Origin: Polynucleobacter sp. JS-Polo-80-F4
Lineage (GTDB): Bacteria; Pseudomonadota; Gammaproteobacteria; Burkholderiales; Burkholderiaceae
Direction of reading: 5' to 3'
DNA length: 64,000 nt
NCBI RefSeq assembly: GCF_018881965.1
Contig: NZ_JACVPI010000001.1
Span: 998,018-1,062,017, forward strand
Notes under the pieces: model-generated
What the model was told of the DNA's origin: nothing
Databases searched by the model: none
Seen by the model: the letters and a program-made list of their open reading frames with translations, nothing else
Position numbers and translations under genes: made by a program
Shown here: positions 27,702 through 35,918 of the stretch, in pieces
Layout: the number at the start of each line of letters is the position of its first letter
Position numbering within the stretch: the first letter of the stretch is position 1

Positions 27702-29084
27702 TTACTTTTTAAAGAGCCCGCCAATACCCTTGGCGGCTCCTTTGGCGGCCATGCTTGCCATGGTGCGTGCCATTTTTCCACCTTTAAATTGCTTCATCAT
27801 GGTTTGCATTTGCTCGAATTGAGCTAGCAGGCGATTGACCTCTTGCACTTCAACACCTGAGCCTGCAGCAATACGGCGCTTGCGACTCGCTTTGAGCAGC
27901 TCAGGTTTTCTGCGTTCTTGAGGTGTCATGCTGTCAATAATGCCGCGCATACGCGTAGTTTGTTTATCGGCATTACTGAGGTTTGCTTTGGAGGCAGCTT
28001 GCGCAACTTGGCTTGGTAATTTATCCATCAAGCTCGCCATACCACCCATCTTTTGCATCTGCATGAGTTGATCTCGAAAATCTTCCAGATCAAATCCACC
28101 TTTAGAAATCTTGCTGGCTAATTTTTCTGCTTTAGCAACATCAACGTGTTGTTGGGCTTGTTCAACCAAAGCCAGAATATCGCCCATGCCCAGAATACGG
28201 TTGGCCATACGTTCTGCATCAAATGCTTCCAGACCATCCATCTTCTCGGCAACGCCGATAAATTTGAGTGGTACACCGGTTACTTGGCGAACTGAGAGGG
28301 CTGCACCACCACGGGAGTCACCATCCAACTTCGTGAGAATCACGCCAGTGAGTGGGAGGGCTTCATGGAAGGCTTTAGCAGTATTGACGGCATCTTGGCC
28401 AAGCATGGCATCAACAACAAATAAGGTCTCAATTGGATTGAGGCTGGCATGCAAAGTTTTGATTTCTTGCATGAGCACTTCATCAATACCTAGTCGACCT
28501 GCGGTATCCACTAACACTACATCAAAGTAATGACGGCGCGCCCAGTCAAGGGCAGCGAGTGCAATGTCATTCGGTTTTTGGCTAATATTGCTTGGGAAAA
28601 ACTCAGCACCCACTTGTTTGGTAACTGTCTCCAACTGCTCAATCGCGGCTGGACGATAGACGTCACAAGAAACAGTGAGAACTTTCTTCTTCTTTTTCTC
28701 TTGCAACCATTTAGCAAGCTTTCCAACAGAGGTCGTCTTACCAGCACCCTGTAAGCCAGCCATCAATATCACTGCTGGAGGCTGCGTTGCTAGATTGAGC
28801 TCTCCGCTTTGATTGGTGTCGCCCACCATGACTTGGGCGAGCTCGCGCTGCACAACACCAACAAGAGCTTGTCCAGGACTGAGGCTTCCAACCACTTCCT
28901 CGCCAAGGGCTTTAAATTTAATTTGTTCCAGTAAAGACTTCACTACCGGAAGCGCTACGTCGGCCTCCAATAAGGCTAAACGGATTTCCCGCAACATTTC
29001 TGCGGTATTGGCTTCAGTGAGGCGGGCTTGGCCTCGCATTGTTTTAACAACACGAGATAGGCGGTCGGTGAGGTTTTCTAGCAT
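27702..29084 (-). CDS. ffh: signal recognition particle protein Ffh
   Basis: 460-residue GTPase subunit of SRP that targets membrane proteins to SecYEG via FtsY. N domain LTDRLSRVVKTMRGQARLTE, G domain with GLQGAGKTTSVGKLAKWL, DTAGRLGIDEVL and TKLDGDSRGGAALSV, and a methionine-rich M domain (QLMQMQKMGGMASLMDKLP; QFEQMQTMMKQFKGGKM) that binds 4.5S RNA and signal peptides. A poly-lysine insert EKKKKKVLTVSCDVYRP is normal. Divergent from the ccsA-like gene with 20 bp between starts, so their promoters lie inside each other's 5' regions. Confidence 0.98.
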   Translation of the reverse strand: MLENLTDRLSRVVKTMRGQARLTEANTAEMLREIRLALLEADVALPVVKSLLEQIKFKALGEEVVGSLSPGQALVGVVQRELAQVMVGDTNQSGELNLATQPPAVILMAGLQGAGKTTSVGKLAKWLQEKKKKKVLTVSCDVYRPAAIEQLETVTKQVGAEFFPSNISQKPNDIALAALDWARRHYFDVVLVDTAGRLGIDEVLMQEIKTLHASLNPIETLFVVDAMLGQDAVNTAKAFHEALPLTGVILTKLDGDSRGGAALSVRQVTGVPLKFIGVAEKMDGLEAFDAERMANRILGMGDILALVEQAQQHVDVAKAEKLASKISKGGFDLEDFRDQLMQMQKMGGMASLMDKLPSQVAQAASKANLSNADKQTTRMRGIIDSMTPQERRKPELLKASRKRRIAAGSGVEVQEVNRLLAQFEQMQTMMKQFKGGKMARTMASMAAKGAAKGIGGLFKK

Positions 29085-29104
29085 TTATCGATTAGACTTT
29101 CCAG

Positions 29105-29953
29105 ATGGATATTTTAGGTTACTCAAGTTACGGATGGCTCCCTTCCGCACTTTATTTAGCGCTTTTGCTAGTTTTGAGCTTCAAAGCCAAGAGCGGCGTG
29201 GAGTCTGGGCTCTCAAGTGGGCTAGTACAGGCAGCAATTTTTGTGATTTTGGTGATTCATGGGGTGCAACTGCATGACTCTGTGTTCACTCCCCAAGGCT
29301 TTGTATTTGGCTTTGCGCAAGATTTGTCCTTAATTGCTTGGGTTGGCCTGGCTTTTTATTGGTTTCAATCTTGGTTTTTACCTATCTCTAGCTTACGTTG
29401 GATGGCCTTAATGTTTGCGCTAATTTGCGCAGCCCTCCCTAATATTTTTCCGGGAACCTTAATTTCACCTAAGGCTGTTTCAGATCCTTGGTTTAAGGGT
29501 CACTTCGTAGTCGCTACAGTTTCAGTTGGCTTACTGAGCCTAGCGGCAATGCATGCCATGCTGATGAGTGTTCAAGATCGTGCTTTGCATCGCCAATTAG
29601 CCATTATTCCTAATGGTCGCCTAGCTCACTGGTTGGAAGATTTACCTCCGCTAATGACAATGGAAAGCCTTTTATTCAACTTACTTTATGTGGGCTTTGC
29701 GCTTTTGAGTTTGACGGTATTCTCCGGACTACTCTTCTCGCAGACCTTGTTTGGCAAGCCCCTTGTGTTTGACCACAAAACCATTTTTGCTTTGGTCTCC
29801 TGGTTTTTGTTTGCAGGCCTATTGATAGCACGCTGGCGAGTGGGACTTCGTGGCAGAGCTGCCATTCGCTGGGTGTTAAGTGCCTACACTGCTCTGCTGC
29901 TTGCCTATGTCGGTAGTCGCTTTGTGCTTGAAGTCATTTTGCAGAGGACTTAA
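29105..29953 (+). CDS. CcsA/YpjD-family cytochrome c assembly-like membrane protein
   Basis: 282-residue integral membrane protein with about eight hydrophobic helices, of the cytochrome C assembly protein (CcsA/CcmC-like) family and most like E. coli YpjD. Conserved features: VIHGVQLHDSVF (a possible haem-ligand histidine), DPWFKGHFVVATVSVGLLSLAAMHAMLM and the C-terminal HKTIFALVSWFLFAGLLIARW. The characteristic tryptophan-rich WWD motif is not obvious. Position beside ffh is the same as ypjD in many proteobacteria. Precise function is unknown. Confidence 0.85.
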   Translation: MDILGYSSYGWLPSALYLALLLVLSFKAKSGVESGLSSGLVQAAIFVILVIHGVQLHDSVFTPQGFVFGFAQDLSLIAWVGLAFYWFQSWFLPISSLRWMALMFALICAALPNIFPGTLISPKAVSDPWFKGHFVVATVSVGLLSLAAMHAMLMSVQDRALHRQLAIIPNGRLAHWLEDLPPLMTMESLLFNLLYVGFALLSLTVFSGLLFSQTLFGKPLVFDHKTIFALVSWFLFAGLLIARWRVGLRGRAAIRWVLSAYTALLLAYVGSRFVLEVILQRT

Positions 29954-29956
29954 TCC

Positions 29957-30778
29957 TTGTTTAAGTGGCTTTTATTATTTGCCGGTGCTGGACTTTTATA
30001 TCTCTGGATTAAAGGCAAAAAACAGGCGGAGCTTAATAGAGGAAATTCCTCCAAACCCAATAAAAATAAGCCTGAGAAGGCTGTCGCTGCGCCTGAGGTA
30101 GTGGTTCAATGTGAGTGCTGCAAAGTACATCTACCCAAGTCAGAAGCCCTCATTTTCGATGACCGTTTTTATTGCTCAAATGAGCATCTACAAGCATTGG
30201 ATTCAAAGGGCTGGGTTGGTGACGCGCGGTGGCATATTTCACCTAATCAAGATGCGAGACCAGAACATGTTCAACCTGATTTGGTGGTTATTCATCACAT
30301 CAGTCTTCCGCCGGGTGAATTTAGAAATCAATCGTCTAGCCATCATATTGTTGATTTTTTCCAAAACAAGCTTGACCCAAATGCCCATCCGTATTTTGCG
30401 GAGATAGCTGATCAGAAGGTATCCAGCCATTTTTTAATTACGCGCTCAGGCGAGTTAATTCAGTTTGTATCCACTCAGGGCAAGGCCTGGCATGCAGGCA
30501 AGTCGAATTTTCAGGGTCGCGAAAAGTGCAATGACTTTTCTATTGGTATTGAGTTGGAAGGGGATGGCGATACATTATTTGAAGCTGCGCAGTATTTGGT
30601 TTTGGCGCAGCTTATTAAAAAACTGATGAGCACATATCCACTTCTGCAATTTGCTGGGCATAGCGACATTGCACCCGATCGCAAAACGGATCCTGGAATT
30701 TCTTTTGATTGGAAAAAGTTCCAAAAAGAGACAGCTATTCCAGTTGAGAAACTGCCTTTTGGCATAAGCTCTCGATAA
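29957..30778 (+). CDS. ampD: fusion of PP0621-like domain and AmpD-type anhydro-muramyl amidase
   Basis: 273-residue two-part protein. Residues 1-75: a hydrophobic N-terminal segment (WLLLFAGAGLLYLWIKGKK), a basic linker and a small Cys cluster (VVQCECCKVHLPKSEAL, FYCSNEHL) as in the PP0621 family. Residues about 85-260: AmpD-like N-acetylmuramyl-L-alanine amidase with zinc ligands H113 (VVIHHISLPPG), H235 and D245 (GHSDIAPDRKTDPG). AmpD normally acts in the cytosol on anhydro-muropeptides in cell-wall recycling; the N-terminal helix would tether it to the membrane. Start is a TTG at 29957 with AGAGGA 8 nt before it; no other start is available. Confidence 0.85.
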   Translation: MFKWLLLFAGAGLLYLWIKGKKQAELNRGNSSKPNKNKPEKAVAAPEVVVQCECCKVHLPKSEALIFDDRFYCSNEHLQALDSKGWVGDARWHISPNQDARPEHVQPDLVVIHHISLPPGEFRNQSSSHHIVDFFQNKLDPNAHPYFAEIADQKVSSHFLITRSGELIQFVSTQGKAWHAGKSNFQGREKCNDFSIGIELEGDGDTLFEAAQYLVLAQLIKKLMSTYPLLQFAGHSDIAPDRKTDPGISFDWKKFQKETAIPVEKLPFGISSR

Positions 30779-30791
30779 GCTCTTTTTGTAT

Positions 30792-30813
30792 GTGAGCGTA
30801 CGCTTACTTTTTT
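30792..30813 (+). terminator. intrinsic terminator after the AmpD fusion gene
   Basis: GTGAGC (30792-30797) pairs with GCTTAC (30802-30807), including one G-U pair, followed by six T. A second bulged hairpin (AGCCTTT / AAAGGGCT) follows immediately to about 30838. Confidence 0.65.
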
Positions 30814-30911
30814 AGCCTTTGTCTAAAAGGGCTAAAAATTACGCACCAAAATGACCCCAAAATAACTATAAAACTTAGTAAAAATACTAATAAATATTTG
30901 TCATAAATGGC

Positions 30912-30940
30912 TTACCAATTATCAAATATTTCCCTATACT
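30912..30940 (+). promoter_or_regulatory. sigma70-type nrdAB promoter
   Basis: TTACCA (30912-30917) and TATACT (30935-30940), 17-bp spacing. The -10 lies inside the upstream NrdR-like box. The resulting leader would be about 100 nt. Confidence 0.6.
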
Positions 30941-30946
30941 TAGTGC
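30931..30946 (+). promoter_or_regulatory. upstream NrdR-like box
   Basis: TCCCTATACTTAGTGC fits the NrdR consensus (acaCwawAT-n-twGTGt) at most core positions and overlaps the -10 element, as expected for repression. Weaker than the downstream box. Confidence 0.55.
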
Positions 30947-30961
30947 CTAATGCGCTTTAAG

Positions 30962-30977
30962 ACACTAGATGTAGTGT
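30962..30977 (+). promoter_or_regulatory. downstream NrdR-like box
   Basis: ACACTAGATGTAGTGT is a near-perfect 16-bp NrdR palindrome. Its distance from the upstream box is exactly 31 bp start to start, about three helical turns, the usual spacing for cooperative NrdR binding. The nrdR gene itself is not in the window. Confidence 0.75.
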
Positions 30978-31048
30978 TTGAATCCAGCAATACCCCATTG
31001 TTTTTTAACGATATTTTGTCCAAATAACTATATATAAGCAGGAGCAAC

Positions 31049-34015
31049 ATGACATACGCTAACCCACAGACAGCAGGCCAGCCAGCTGGTGCGAATAACC
31101 CAGGAATGAGTCCTGCGGGGGCGGTAAATCAAGCCCCTTCTGCCAGCTTTGTGGCTGGTGGTGTTGGTGGCACCCAGGCAACCCAATTGTCTGACTACAA
31201 AATCATTCGTCGTAACGGATCAGTTGTGGCATTTGAGCCATCCAAAATTGCGATTGCTGTAACTAAGGCATTTTTAGCAGTGAATGGTGGTCAAGGTGCA
31301 GCATCTGCGCGTGTTCGCGAGCAGGTGGAGCAATTGACTCATTCTGTTGTGCGTGCATTGTTGCGTAGCCGTCCAAATGGTGGCACTTTCCATATTGAAG
31401 ATATCCAAGACCAAGTCGAATTAGCCTTGATGCGCAGTGGTGAGCACAACGTTGCTCGTGCTTATGTTCTGTACCGTGAAAAGCGTAACCAAGAGCGTGC
31501 GGCACAGCAAGAAGTTTCACAAGACGCGCAAACAGCCAATCAGGCTGGTGAGTCAGGTATCAAGGTCACTGACAACGGTGTTGAGAAGTGGCTTGATATG
31601 GCTGCTTTGCGTACAGTGATTGAGGCAGCTTGCGAAGGCCTGGGCACTCACATTGATGCGACCCCAATCATTACTGAAACTATCAAGAATTTGTACGATG
31701 GCGTACCAATGGCACAAGTGTATGACTCCGCTATTTTGGCTTCACGTACTTTGATTGAAAAAGATCCTGCATACAGCCAAGTAACAGCGCGTATCTTGAT
31801 GCACGTAATTCGTAAAGAAATCTTTGGTAAGGAAGTGTTGCAGGGCGATACACAAGCTGAGTACAGCACCTATTTCGCCAAGTACATTAACGAGGGTATC
31901 TCTGCTGAGTTGTTAGACCCACGTATGCGTGAGTTTGACTTGCCACGCTTGGCTGCTGCTTTGAACGCCAGCCGTGACTTGCAGTTCAACTACCTTGGTT
32001 TGCAGACTTTGTATGACCGTTATTTCTTGCATATTGAAGACCGTCGTATTGAAATGCCACAGGCATTCTTCATGCGCGTTGCAATGGGCTTGTCTTTGAA
32101 TGAGATGGATCGTGAGCGTCGTGCAATCGAGTTCTATGAAATCCTTTCTACTTTTGATTTCATGTCCAGCACGCCAACATTGTTCAATTCAGCAACGACT
32201 CGTCCACAGCTCTCTAGCTGCTACTTGACAACAGTGGATGATGATTTGGATGGCATCTACGAAGCGTTGAAAGAAAATGCTTTGTTATCCAAGTTTGCAG
32301 GTGGCCTTGGCAATGACTGGACTAACGTTCGCGCGTTGGGCAGCCATATCAAAGGAACTAACGGTAAATCACAAGGTGTTGTGCCATTCTTGAAAGTAGT
32401 GAATGACACTGCTGTTGCTGTGAACCAAGGCGGTAAGCGTAAGGGTGCAGTTTGCGCCTACTTGGAAACATGGCACTTAGATATCGAAGAGTTCTTGGAG
32501 TTGCGCAAGAACACTGGTGATGATCGTCGTCGTACACATGACATGAATACCTCTAACTGGATTCCTGACTTGTTCATGAAGCGTGTAATGGAAGGTGGCG
32601 ATTGGACTTTGTTCTCACCATCTAACACTCCTGATTTGCATGACAAATTCGGTAGAGCATTTGAAGAGGCTTATGTTGCCTACGAGCAAAAAGCGGATCG
32701 TGGCGAACTAAAGCCATTCCGTCGCATTCCAGCGCAGCAATTGTGGCGCAAGATGCTCGGTATGTTGTTTGAAACTGGCCACCCATGGATTACTTTTAAA
32801 GATCCTTGCAATATTCGTAGCCCACAACAGCACATTGGTGTAGTTCACTCGTCTAACCTCTGTACTGAGATCACCCTCAATACCAATGAGACCGAGATTG
32901 CAGTTTGTAACCTAGGATCCGTGAACTTAACTGCTCACATGACTACGGATGCTAACGGCAAGATGATTTTGGATCACGAGAAGCTCCAAAGAACCGTACG
33001 CACTGCAATGCGTATGTTGGATAACGTGATTGATATCAACTACTACGCAGTAGCTAAAGCACGTAATTCCAACTTGAAGCATCGTCCAGTCGGTATGGGC
33101 ATCATGGGCTTCCAGGATTGCTTGCATATGCAGCGTATTCCTTACGCTAGTGATGAGGCTGTGAAGTTTGCTGACTCTTCTATGGAAGCGGTTTGCTACT
33201 ACGCTTACCAAGCATCCAATGAATTGGCTGAAGAGCGTGGCGTTTACAGTACTTACAAAGGATCTTTATGGGATCGCGGCATTCTCCCGCAGGATTCAGT
33301 AGCGATGTTGGCAGCCGAGCGCGGCGGTTATGTAGAGGTAGATAACTCTTCCACTATGGACTGGAGCGGTTTGCGTGCACGCATCAAACAATACGGTATG
33401 CGTAACTCTAATTGCGTAGCGATTGCGCCAACAGCAACGATTTCCAATATTATTGGGGTATCAGCTTGTATCGAGCCAACTTTCCAAAACTTGTTTGTGA
33501 AATCTAACCTTTCCGGTGAATTCACAGTGGTAAACGAGTACTTGGTACGTGATCTGAAAGACCGCGGCCTCTGGGATGAAGTGATGATTGCTGACTTGAA
33601 GTACTTTGACGGCACTTTGTCCAAAATTGACCGCATTCCACAAGATTTACGTGATTTGTATGCGACTGCCTTTGAGGTTGAGCCAAGCTGGTTGGTTGAG
33701 GCAGCTTCCCGCCGTCAAAAGTGGATCGACCAAGCGCAGTCACTGAATATCTACATGGGCGGCGCTTCTGGTAAGAAGTTGGATGACACCTACAAGTTGG
33801 CTTGGTTGCGTGGTTTGAAGACAACCTATTACCTCCGCACAATGGCTGCAACACACGTTGAGAAATCAACGGTTGCAAGTGGTCAGTTGAACTCTGTATC
33901 TAGTGGTGGCGGTGTAAATGGTACTGATGCGGCAGCGGCGCAAGAATTAGATGGCCCAGCCTGCACAATGCGCCCAGGCGATGCTGGTTTCGAAGAATGT
34001 GAAGCATGCCAATAA
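31049..34015 (+). CDS. nrdA: ribonucleoside-diphosphate reductase class Ia, alpha subunit
   Basis: 988-residue large subunit that reduces ribonucleotides to deoxyribonucleotides. After a low-complexity Ala/Gly/Gln-rich start (residues 1-48), an ATP-cone domain begins at YKIIRRNGSVVAFEPSK, which senses ATP/dATP. Catalytic core: PQLSSCYLTTVDDD (first active cysteine), SNLCTEITLNTNETEI (radical cysteine region) and the second redox cysteine in EIAVCNLGSVNL. The C-terminal shuttle pair is C984-E-A-C987. AGCAGGAGCAAC provides the ribosome site. Considerably longer than E. coli NrdA (761), with insertions plus the N-terminal tail. Operon with nrdB. Confidence 0.97.
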   Translation: MTYANPQTAGQPAGANNPGMSPAGAVNQAPSASFVAGGVGGTQATQLSDYKIIRRNGSVVAFEPSKIAIAVTKAFLAVNGGQGAASARVREQVEQLTHSVVRALLRSRPNGGTFHIEDIQDQVELALMRSGEHNVARAYVLYREKRNQERAAQQEVSQDAQTANQAGESGIKVTDNGVEKWLDMAALRTVIEAACEGLGTHIDATPIITETIKNLYDGVPMAQVYDSAILASRTLIEKDPAYSQVTARILMHVIRKEIFGKEVLQGDTQAEYSTYFAKYINEGISAELLDPRMREFDLPRLAAALNASRDLQFNYLGLQTLYDRYFLHIEDRRIEMPQAFFMRVAMGLSLNEMDRERRAIEFYEILSTFDFMSSTPTLFNSATTRPQLSSCYLTTVDDDLDGIYEALKENALLSKFAGGLGNDWTNVRALGSHIKGTNGKSQGVVPFLKVVNDTAVAVNQGGKRKGAVCAYLETWHLDIEEFLELRKNTGDDRRRTHDMNTSNWIPDLFMKRVMEGGDWTLFSPSNTPDLHDKFGRAFEEAYVAYEQKADRGELKPFRRIPAQQLWRKMLGMLFETGHPWITFKDPCNIRSPQQHIGVVHSSNLCTEITLNTNETEIAVCNLGSVNLTAHMTTDANGKMILDHEKLQRTVRTAMRMLDNVIDINYYAVAKARNSNLKHRPVGMGIMGFQDCLHMQRIPYASDEAVKFADSSMEAVCYYAYQASNELAEERGVYSTYKGSLWDRGILPQDSVAMLAAERGGYVEVDNSSTMDWSGLRARIKQYGMRNSNCVAIAPTATISNIIGVSACIEPTFQNLFVKSNLSGEFTVVNEYLVRDLKDRGLWDEVMIADLKYFDGTLSKIDRIPQDLRDLYATAFEVEPSWLVEAASRRQKWIDQAQSLNIYMGGASGKKLDDTYKLAWLRGLKTTYYLRTMAATHVEKSTVASGQLNSVSSGGGVNGTDAAAAQELDGPACTMRPGDAGFEECEACQ

Positions 34016-34031
34016 GCCATTTGCTTATTGG
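34009..34031 (+). other. nrdA-nrdB intercistronic hairpin
   Basis: Perfect 9-bp inverted repeat CCAATAAGC / GCTTATTGG (34009-34017, 34023-34031) with a 5-nt loop, overlapping the nrdA stop codon. No U tract follows, so it is not a standard terminator; it may stabilise or mark processing of the nrdA 3' end. Confidence 0.6.
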
Positions 34032-34066
34032 TCAGAAATAAGAAAAGAAGAAATTAGGAGAAAGTT

Positions 34067-35251
34067 ATGTTGAATTGGGAAGAAGAAGTTGCTCCAGCGC
34101 TAGCAAAAGTTGGCCTTGCACCACAGCCGACTGCAGTGGAGCCACAACGCCCACAGGTAGATCAGGTTGCTCAAGTAGCCCCTCAAGTTGTTGCTACTGC
34201 TCCAGCTCAAGCTGCTGCAGTTGGTGGCGCAGCTTTGCGTGTCAATGCTGCTGATAAGCGCGTGATTAATGCCAAGACTGACGTAAATCAGTTGGTACCT
34301 TTCAAGTACAAATGGGCTTGGGAGAAGTATTTGGCTGGTTGTGCAAACCACTGGATGCCACAAGAGATCAATATGAACCGCGATATCGCGCTTTGGAAAG
34401 ATCCAAATGGCCTGACAGAAGATGAGCGTCGCATTATTAAGCGCAATCTCGGTTTCTTCACAACAGCCGACTCTTTGGCTGCAAACAATATTGTTTTGGG
34501 TACATATCGCCACATTACCGCTCCAGAATGCCGCCAATACCTATTGCGCCAGGCTTTTGAAGAGGCAATTCATACCCATGCGTACCAATATATTGTGGAA
34601 TCTTTGGGCTTAGATCAGTCTGAAATCTTCAATGCGTACAACGAAATTGAGTCAATTCGCGCCAAAGATCAGTTCTTAATTCCCTTTATCGACGTATTAA
34701 CTGACCCAAATTTCAAGACTGGCACATTAGAAGCTGATCAAAAATTACTTCGTTCGCTGATTGTTTTTGCTTGCGTAATGGAAGGTTTGTTCTTTTATGT
34801 TGGTTTTACGCAAATACTTGCAATGGGTCGTCAAAACAAAATGACGGGTGCTGCTGAGCAGTATCAATACATCCTTCGTGACGAGTCAATGCACTGCAAT
34901 TTTGGTATTGATTTGATTAACCAAATCAAGCTGGAGAACCCGCAGTTATGGACTTCCGAGTTCAAAGACGAGATCAAATCCATCTTTGAAAAAGCAGTCG
35001 AATTAGAGTACCGTTATGCCGAAGATACGATGCCTCGTGGAGTGCTCGGATTGAACGCTCCGATGTTCAAAGGGTACCTAAGATACATCTGTAATCGCAG
35101 ATGTTTGCAAATAGGACTTGACGCGATGTTCCCAAATGAAGAGAATCCATTTCCATGGATGTCAGAAATGATTGATCTGAAGAAAGAACGAAACTTTTTT
35201 GAGACACGCGTTATTGAGTATCAAACTGGCGGTGCGCTAAGTTGGGAGTAG
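34067..35251 (+). CDS. nrdB: ribonucleoside-diphosphate reductase class Ia, beta subunit
   Basis: 394-residue small subunit that holds the diiron-tyrosyl radical. Diiron ligands and radical residue are visible: D in [13 protein letters not shown]166-x2-H169 and radical Y173 in [10 protein letters not shown], the second pair region [11 protein letters not shown] and [13 protein letters not shown]. The C-terminus TGGALSWE is the peptide that docks on NrdA. An unusual N-terminal extension of about 75 residues is Ala/Pro/Gln/Val-rich (residues 17-60) and probably disordered. AGGAGAAAGTT precedes the ATG. Separated from nrdA by a 51-bp gap containing a hairpin. Confidence 0.97.
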   Translation: MLNWEEEVAPALAKVGLAPQPTAVEPQRPQVDQVAQVAPQVVATAPAQAAAVGGAALRVNAADKRVINAKTDVNQLVPFKYKWAWEKYLAGCANHWMPQEINMNRDIALWKDPNGLTEDERRIIKRNLGFFTTADSLAANNIVLGTYRHITAPECRQYLLRQAFEEAIHTHAYQYIVESLGLDQSEIFNAYNEIESIRAKDQFLIPFIDVLTDPNFKTGTLEADQKLLRSLIVFACVMEGLFFYVGFTQILAMGRQNKMTGAAEQYQYILRDESMHCNFGIDLINQIKLENPQLWTSEFKDEIKSIFEKAVELEYRYAEDTMPRGVLGLNAPMFKGYLRYICNRRCLQIGLDAMFPNEENPFPWMSEMIDLKKERNFFETRVIEYQTGGALSWE

Positions 35252-35582
35252 TAAGCAGCAAGTAAGCGCATAGCCGGCTAAATTGGAGATTAGACGGTTG
35301 GATAGTTTAAGAAGTCAGCAAAAACAGACTCAAATCCGAAAACCCTTGCTCAAGGGTGCCTGGGCTATTCTCTCCATTTTTTCCAGCACATTTAAGAAGC
35401 CGTTGTCCTTTGGGACCACGGCTTTTTTTCCAGGATTCATTAGCGTGCAGCGCCTAGCATCAAGCCGCGCGCCGATGAATGGCTCGCTCGTCAGCTCCAA
35501 AAGGTTGAAAAACCAGGCGGAATTAGATGGTCGGGTCTTCTTAATGTAGTTTGTACTAATCCTCACGTGAAGGAGTATTAAT
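35252..35582 (+). other. 331-bp intergenic region between nrdB and the H1-like gene
   Basis: No convincing protein gene. An 88-codon frame from a TTG at 35283 runs through the terminator and looks spurious, as does the antisense frame. Contains a short palindrome ACCCTTGCTCAAGGGT (35342-35357), the terminator at 35398-35429, and the AAGGAG ribosome site of the H1-like gene at 35570-35575. The stretch 35300-35429 ending in the terminator could be an nrdB 3' UTR or a small RNA. Confidence 0.5.
35398..35429 (+). terminator. intrinsic terminator, nrdAB 3' region
   Basis: AGCCGTTGTCC pairs with GGACCACGGCT (one mismatch) around a TTTG loop, then TTTTTTTC. Located 150 bp after the nrdB stop. Confidence 0.85.
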
Positions 35583-35918
35583 ATGGCAATCGCCAAGAAA
35601 AAACCTGCTGCAAAGAAACCAGCTGCTAAGAAAAAAGTAGCTGCTAAGAAGCCTGCTGCTAAAAAAGTAGCTAAGAAGCGTCCTGCTGCTAAAAAAGCTG
35701 CTGCTAAAAAGCCAGCTGCTAAAAAAGTAGCTAAGAAGCGTCCTGCTGCTAAAAAAGCTGCTGCTAAGAAGCCTGCTGCTAAAAAAGTAGCTAAGAAGCG
35801 TCCTGCTGCTAAAAAAGCTGCTGCTAAGAAGCCTGCTGCTAAAAAAGTAGCTCGTAAAGTTGCTGCTAAGAAGCCTGCTGCTAAAAAAGTAGCTCGTAAA
35901 GTAGCAAAAAAAAAGTAA
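35583..35918 (+). CDS. histone H1-like Lys/Ala-rich DNA-binding protein (zero-frame product)
   Basis: 111-residue protein almost entirely of Lys, Ala, Pro, Val and Arg in AAKKPAAKKVAKKRP-type repeats, like bacterial H1-homologues (Hc1/BpH1 type) that bind DNA non-specifically and compact the nucleoid. Encoded by near-identical 60-bp repeats. AGGAG lies 7 nt before the ATG. The frame ends at TAA 35916-35918 directly after a 9-A run. In the -1 frame, coding continues for 42 codons to 36043 with the same composition (SKPAAKKAGSAVKKPAAKK) and then ends NPAAAWPFPTGTRP, a tail I recall from other betaproteobacterial H1-like proteins. The full protein would be 153 residues by -1 frameshifting; otherwise the gene is truncated or the A run misread. 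Confidence 0.85.
   Translation: MAIAKKKPAAKKPAAKKKVAAKKPAAKKVAKKRPAAKKAAAKKPAAKKVAKKRPAAKKAAAKKPAAKKVAKKRPAAKKAAAKKPAAKKVARKVAAKKPAAKKVARKVAKKK
35641..35852 (+). repeat. 60-bp tandem repeat inside the H1-like gene
   Basis: Three full 60-bp copies (35641-35700, 35701-35760, 35761-35820) plus about 32 bp of a fourth. Copies 1 and 3 are identical by eye; copy 2 differs at two positions. The unit encodes 20 residues, so copy number changes keep the frame. Confidence 0.9.
35909..35915 (+). other. candidate -1 ribosomal frameshift heptamer
   Basis: A AAA AAG in the reading phase X XXY YYZ, immediately followed by the TAA stop at 35916-35918. After a 7-nt spacer, GCCTGCT (35923-35929) can pair with AGCGGGC (35938-35944), one G-U pair, 8-nt loop; a competing stem GCGGGCT / AGCCCGC (35939-35945, 35958-35964) is also possible. 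Confidence 0.5.

Noticed and set aside
30970..30990. tRNA T-loop-like string GTTTGAATCC
   Set aside because: No cloverleaf can be drawn around it; it belongs to the nrdAB leader behind the NrdR box.
35283..35549. 88-codon plus-strand frame between nrdB and the H1-like gene
   Set aside because: TTG start without ribosome site; it reads straight through the strong terminator at 35398-35429 and has no recognisable protein features.
35330..35596. 88-codon minus-strand frame in the same gap
   Set aside because: Antisense to the terminator and to the H1-like start; sequence is not protein-like.
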